Of a stretch of DNA of 19,123 nucleotides, positions 16,353 through 19,123 are shown in pieces. The notes under the pieces are model-generated. The model was not told the DNA's origin and searched no databases. It was given only the letters and a program-made list of their open reading frames with translations. How positions within the stretch are numbered: the stretch's first letter is position 1; every line of letters starts with the position of its first letter. The stretch is from NCBI GenBank assembly GCA_052033915.1, contig JBPOJF010000025.1, positions 1 to 19,123 on the forward strand. The letters run 5' to 3'. This DNA is from CALMZY01 sp052033915 (GTDB lineage Bacteria > Verrucomicrobiota > Kiritimatiellia > CAIQIC01 > JAGNIJ01). The position numbers were made by a program, and so were the translations under genes.

Positions 16353-16588
16353 TTGAATAAATCCTCGCGCCGGAATTTCTTCTCGCCGCCCAGCTTGTTC
16401 AGTGCGTTGAGGATCTTCAACTGCACGTGGATGGTAAGCCGACGGCCCTTTCGGGCCTTGTTGACCTGCTTGTGGGTCAGGAATTCCGTCGAGGCCGCCA
16501 CCAGGTCGGCGTTATTGAGCCCGAGCCCGTTCAGCAGCGCGTCCAGGGGCTGGACACCATGATCTAGTATGTCAAAATCTCCAGCCAT
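16346..16588 (-). CDS. Small HTH-like protein (80 aa), function unknown
   Basis: I do not recognise a named family. The central part, LGLNNADLVAAST (22-34) followed by LTHKQVNKARKGRRLT (37-52) and a helix to about 65, has the spacing and composition of an Xre-like helix-turn-helix, and the segment is rich in Lys and Arg, so DNA or RNA binding is a fair guess. The ATG at 16588 lies within the last codons of the M23 peptidase gene (25-base overlap), which suggests translational coupling; a TTG start at 16615 is a weaker choice. GAGGA directly touches the ATG, too close for a normal ribosome binding site. The 3' end overlaps the converging SGNH hydrolase gene by seven bases. Confidence 0.72.
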   Translation of the reverse strand: MAGDFDILDHGVQPLDALLNGLGLNNADLVAASTEFLTHKQVNKARKGRRLTIHVQLKILNALNKLGGEKKFRREDLFNY

Positions 16589-17739
16589 TCCTCGCCCTTG
16601 CGCCCGAGTTTCCAACCCTTGGAACTTTTAACGACCAGCCGGCAGCCGTTTCGGCCGAGAACCGCCTCGTCCGCCTTCAGGACAACGCACCGGGACTTGC
16701 CCAGGGTCAGCCGTTCGGCATCGGTCGAACAGCGCCCGCCCAGCGGTGTTCCGTTCTCCGAACAGGAAAGGACCATCGGCCCGCCATCAAAATCCGGCCC
16801 GCTCCAGAGAGAAGGGTAGCGGCGGAAAAACTCCGGAAGATTCCGCGCGGCCAGAACGATTTCGAACGCCGGGGGCAAAGCGGCCAGATGCGACTGGAAA
16901 TCCAGGTCGGGGTTCTTCCGCTGATTCTTCATAAACTCGAGCGGGTCCACGCCGAAGAAATTGCGGCCGTTGAAATTCCCGTGATCCGGTTTCAGCTTCT
17001 GCGCCCTGTACCACGATGCGAAGCGTTTGTTGCCGATCAACCCGATTTCGAAATGCAGGTGTGCGCGCTGCATCGGAATGCCGCCTGACGACGTGTTGCC
17101 CATGGTTCCAATCACGTCGCCCGCGGACACGTTTTGCCCGGACCGCAACGTCCCGGGAACCTCCGCCAGGTGCGCGTAGAGCGTGTACACTTCGCCGATC
17201 GGATCATCGTGAAGAAGGACAACATAGATTCCGTAACTTGAATTGCCCCCGATCCGATTCACGTACCCCACCGTGCCGTCCGCGACCGCGCGTACCGTGT
17301 CGAGCGGGCGGCCCTGTCGATCGCGGCGCATCGCGGCGATGTCGATGCCCTCGTGGAACGACGGCATCAACCCGCCGCCGCTGTTCGCCGTGCGCACCGA
17401 TCCGTAGAGAGCCGACTCGGGATTGCCCGAGGCCGTCGGCTGAAAGACATCCGCCGTGACGCTCTCGAGAAGCCGGGTCTGTTCCGTGGGAAAGACAAAA
17501 TCCCGCCATGGCGTTGACGCAACCGCCGCCTGCGCCGTGACCACGGACTCAAGCGGAACCCCTTCAACCGCCTCATCCTCCCGCCCTCCACAACTCCTCA
17601 GCCGGCTGAAGAGCAGAACATCGACCAGGATCAGCGGCACGATCCAAAGCAGGTGCTTCCATAACCTGTTTTGGAATAACGGCTTACGCGTGCGCGGCCG
17701 CGAAGGCGATTCCGGCAGGATGTATCGTTTTCGTCTCAT
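16564..17739 (-). CDS. Membrane-anchored M23 family peptidase (391 aa)
   Basis: A zinc endopeptidase of the LytM/lysostaphin type or a regulator derived from one, expected to cut or sense peptidoglycan cross-links. A basic N-terminus (about 1-28) precedes one membrane segment (about 29-45), so the bulk lies outside the cytoplasmic membrane. The M23 core carries the metal and catalytic positions: H129 and D133 in FHEGID, H190 in YAHLA, and H227 and H229 in HLHFE. All are present, so it is probably active. The C-terminal 150 residues match nothing I know. The ATG at 17739 lacks a clear ribosome binding site; an in-frame TTG at 17784 would add 15 residues. It lies between the nuclease gene, 147 bases upstream, and the small HTH-like gene that overlaps its end. 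Confidence 0.9.
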   Translation of the reverse strand: MRRKRYILPESPSRPRTRKPLFQNRLWKHLLWIVPLILVDVLLFSRLRSCGGREDEAVEGVPLESVVTAQAAVASTPWRDFVFPTEQTRLLESVTADVFQPTASGNPESALYGSVRTANSGGGLMPSFHEGIDIAAMRRDRQGRPLDTVRAVADGTVGYVNRIGGNSSYGIYVVLLHDDPIGEVYTLYAHLAEVPGTLRSGQNVSAGDVIGTMGNTSSGGIPMQRAHLHFEIGLIGNKRFASWYRAQKLKPDHGNFNGRNFFGVDPLEFMKNQRKNPDLDFQSHLAALPPAFEIVLAARNLPEFFRRYPSLWSGPDFDGGPMVLSCSENGTPLGGRCSTDAERLTLGKSRCVVLKADEAVLGRNGCRLVVKSSKGWKLGRKGEEWLEILTY

Positions 17740-17862
17740 GAAAAAAGGAACATCCGTGATCCACAAAAAAGACAGTCCCGTCAAGCGCGGAAGGGCGGCT
17801 ATGCGCTCCCGGGCTGCCGGCTGGAAGACGGCGTTGATGTTTTCAAGCCGCGGGAAGCCCCG

Positions 17863-17890
17863 GTAGCCGCGACTTCTAAATCGCGGCTAC
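17863..17890. repeat. Perfect 10-bp palindrome overlapping a stop codon
   Basis: GTAGCCGCGA (17863-17872) and TCGCGGCTAC (17881-17890) are perfectly inverted around an 8-base AT-rich centre. The TAG stop codon of the nuclease gene is inside the right arm. No T-run follows on the minus strand, so it is a poor intrinsic terminator by itself. Its form is that of a REP-like element or RNA hairpin protecting a 3' end. Confidence 0.6.
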
Positions 17891-18807
17891 TGATGCCACT
17901 TCGGGCAGACCTTCAAAAAGTTGCACCGCTTGCACGCGGATTCGTTTTCGGTGAGATCGAACGAACCTTCCTCCGCGGAGTTCTGCTCCGGGTCGGACAG
18001 CGGGAACAGCATCTCGTCGGCCGAGTCGCGAATGTAGTCCTTCACGTTCTCCAACGCTTCGGCGTCGAGCCGGCGCGAGACCTCGCTGCCGTCGGTCAGG
18101 TACAGATCCACGGCCGTCACCTGTTCAGCCGTCGTTTTCCACTTCTCGATCGCGTAAAGAATGTAGCACGCAAGCTGGATGTCGTTGCGCGCCGCGTCGG
18201 CCTTGCCGGTTTTCCAATCGTAGATAACGACCTTGTCTCCGTCGCGGAACGCGCAGTCGAGCTGCACATACACCTTCAGACCGTCGAGCTGAAATGTCGC
18301 GCGCTCCTCGATCTCCAGCCATTCGGTGACGGGCAATCCGCGCAACTTCTCGAACACCGGCGCATGATAGAAGGTGCGGACACATTTTTCCGCGTGCCCG
18401 GCGGTGGCCTTCCAGACCTCGTCCGCGACCGCGATGGCATACTCGTGTTCAAACAAGCCGCAGACGCGTTTCGGGTCCTGCCGATACTTGCCGGAACGCG
18501 AATCCTTAAAATCCTTGCGCATGCTCTCGACCATCTTGTTCACGGCCTCATCTTCGGCCGGAGGCTGGGCGCCGCGGCGGATGAACCTCAGCAGGCGCTC
18601 GATGCACTGGTGCGCGTGATCGCCGGCCCACATCTGCCGGGTCTGGAGATGCTTCAGGACGTAAATATGCCGGATGCGCGCATCGGCGTTCTTCATCCAC
18701 CCGCCCCAGCCGCCGTAATACTGGAAGTAGTACTTCCGCAGGCATTCGTGAAAAGCCTGGTCGCGCGACTTCGACCAGGAGAATTCGTTTTTCAGGTCTT
18801 TGCCCAT
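17887..18807 (-). CDS. RecB/Cas4-type PD-(D/E)XK nuclease with probable Fe-S cluster (306 aa)
   Basis: A stand-alone nuclease-domain protein of the PF12705-like RecB group. Visible motifs are GDHAH (62-66), the metal-binding Asp in VQLDCAF (D184), DWKTGK with D197 and K199, and QLACY (Q211, Y215), which together form the RecB nuclease signature. C22 near the N-terminus and C292, C295 and C301 at the end (C-x2-C-x5-C) match the four-Cys iron-sulfur arrangement of AddB and Cas4. It is longer than Cas4 (about 200) and lacks helicase motifs. No cas gene, repeat array or AddA is nearby, so a general DNA repair role is more likely than adaptation. The ATG at 18807 is chosen because the conserved part begins soon after; an in-frame TTG at 18846 is possible. 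It is followed by the M23 peptidase gene on the same strand. Confidence 0.88.
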   Translation of the reverse strand: MGKDLKNEFSWSKSRDQAFHECLRKYYFQYYGGWGGWMKNADARIRHIYVLKHLQTRQMWAGDHAHQCIERLLRFIRRGAQPPAEDEAVNKMVESMRKDFKDSRSGKYRQDPKRVCGLFEHEYAIAVADEVWKATAGHAEKCVRTFYHAPVFEKLRGLPVTEWLEIEERATFQLDGLKVYVQLDCAFRDGDKVVIYDWKTGKADAARNDIQLACYILYAIEKWKTTAEQVTAVDLYLTDGSEVSRRLDAEALENVKDYIRDSADEMLFPLSDPEQNSAEEGSFDLTENESACKRCNFLKVCPKWHQ

Positions 18808-18887
18808 GACAGCGGCATATTGGCTTAACAGGCAGGGCGAGATCAATCCGCTTGTTGCGGCGCACGGACACCCTCATTCCGGTTCAA

Positions 18888-18906
18888 TTGTTCCCGTGGG
18901 AAACAA
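18888..18906. promoter_or_regulatory. Near-palindrome in a divergent gap
   Basis: TTGTTCCCGTGGGAAACAA reads almost the same on both strands, apart from one extra A in the right half. It lies in the 132-base gap between the divergent nuclease and membrane-protein genes, a natural place for an operator. It superficially resembles parS but lacks the CACGTG core. Confidence 0.35.
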
Positions 18907-18939
18907 CTTTGCCGGTTCTCCGACAAGGCGTGGTGAGAT

Positions 18940-19123
18940 ATGGTCCGCAAACTTCGGCATCTTTTGGGCCAGACTGATATTCGCATTCTGGTTTTTCTGG
19001 TCTGCGCGGTTATGCTCGCCGGGCTGGCGCTATCCCTCGCACAACTTGAGCAAAACTTCTCTGGCGACGATTTCCCGACCGTTTCCTCGTGGGACGACCT
19101 GGTCAAACACTACCTCGATTTCC
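18940..19123 (+). CDS. Membrane-anchored protein, N-terminal fragment
   Basis: Only the first 61 codons are inside the window. A short basic start (MVRKLRH) is followed by a hydrophobic segment at about residues 15-35, which looks like a signal anchor or a signal peptide, and then by a polar extracytoplasmic part. I do not recognise the family. AAGG lies about 12 bases and GGTGAG two bases before the ATG, so initiation signals are modest. It is divergent from the nuclease gene. Confidence 0.6.
   Translation, partial: MVRKLRHLLGQTDIRILVFLVCAVMLAGLALSLAQLEQNFSGDDFPTVSSWDDLVKHYLDF

Noticed and set aside
16424..16429. CACGTG core as a third parS site
   Set aside because: The flanking bases do not fit the consensus arms; it is a chance hexamer in the small HTH-like gene.
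17887..18807. Cas4 of a CRISPR adaptation module
   Set aside because: The protein is too long for Cas4, and no repeat array, cas1 or cas2 is present in the window.
18888..18906. parS site in the divergent gap
   Set aside because: The outer arms resemble parS, but the central CACGTG is disrupted and the spacing is off by one base.

Overview
The window is GC-rich, densely coded bacterial chromosome. It contains no rRNA, tRNA, insertion sequence, phage module or CRISPR array that I can recognise. The gene set suggests a carbohydrate-degrading, partly fermentative bacterium of the PVC group (Kiritimatiellota, Lentisphaerota or Verrucomicrobiota): a very large cellobiose-phosphorylase-like protein, a GH35 beta-galactosidase, a pyrophosphate-type pyruvate phosphate dikinase, a short RpoD-like sigma factor and small intergenic palindromes. 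That placement is an inference and was not tested.

Left part (1-7489, all minus strand) is a glycan-use locus. Transcription runs from a clan GH-Q phosphorylase-like protein (7489-4139), to a cytoplasmic GH35 beta-galactosidase-type enzyme (4046-1293), then to a secreted clan GH-A (GH42-like) hydrolase (1051 to beyond the left edge). An inverted pair of tandem decamers lies between the first two genes. A candidate terminator and a separate promoter lie before the third.

Centre (7490-14188, plus strand) begins with a 412-base divergent gap. It is followed by mnmE and mnmG, whose products together modify the tRNA wobble uridine, and then by ppdK. The mnmG reading frame contains a perfect 16-bp palindrome, TGTTCCACGTGGAACA (10111-10126), which fits the ParB-binding parS consensus. 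It is the most notable signal in the window and suggests that the replication origin is not far away. ppdK has a good sigma-70 type promoter and a strong intrinsic terminator, so it is probably a single-gene transcript.

Right part: a short RpoD-like sigma factor and apt overlap by ATGA on the plus strand, followed by a secreted SGNH hydrolase. A minus-strand group converges on it: a RecB-type PD-(D/E)XK nuclease with a probable Fe-S cluster (18807-17887), a membrane-anchored M23 peptidase (17739-16564) and an 80-residue HTH-like protein (16588-16346). The last of these overlaps both of its neighbours. A truncated membrane-anchored protein starts at 18940 and leaves the window.

I did not find a clear new defence or mobile system. 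The items most worth following are the parS site inside mnmG, the phosphorylase-like locus, the stand-alone Fe-S nuclease, and several intergenic repeat elements that may be dispersed across the genome.
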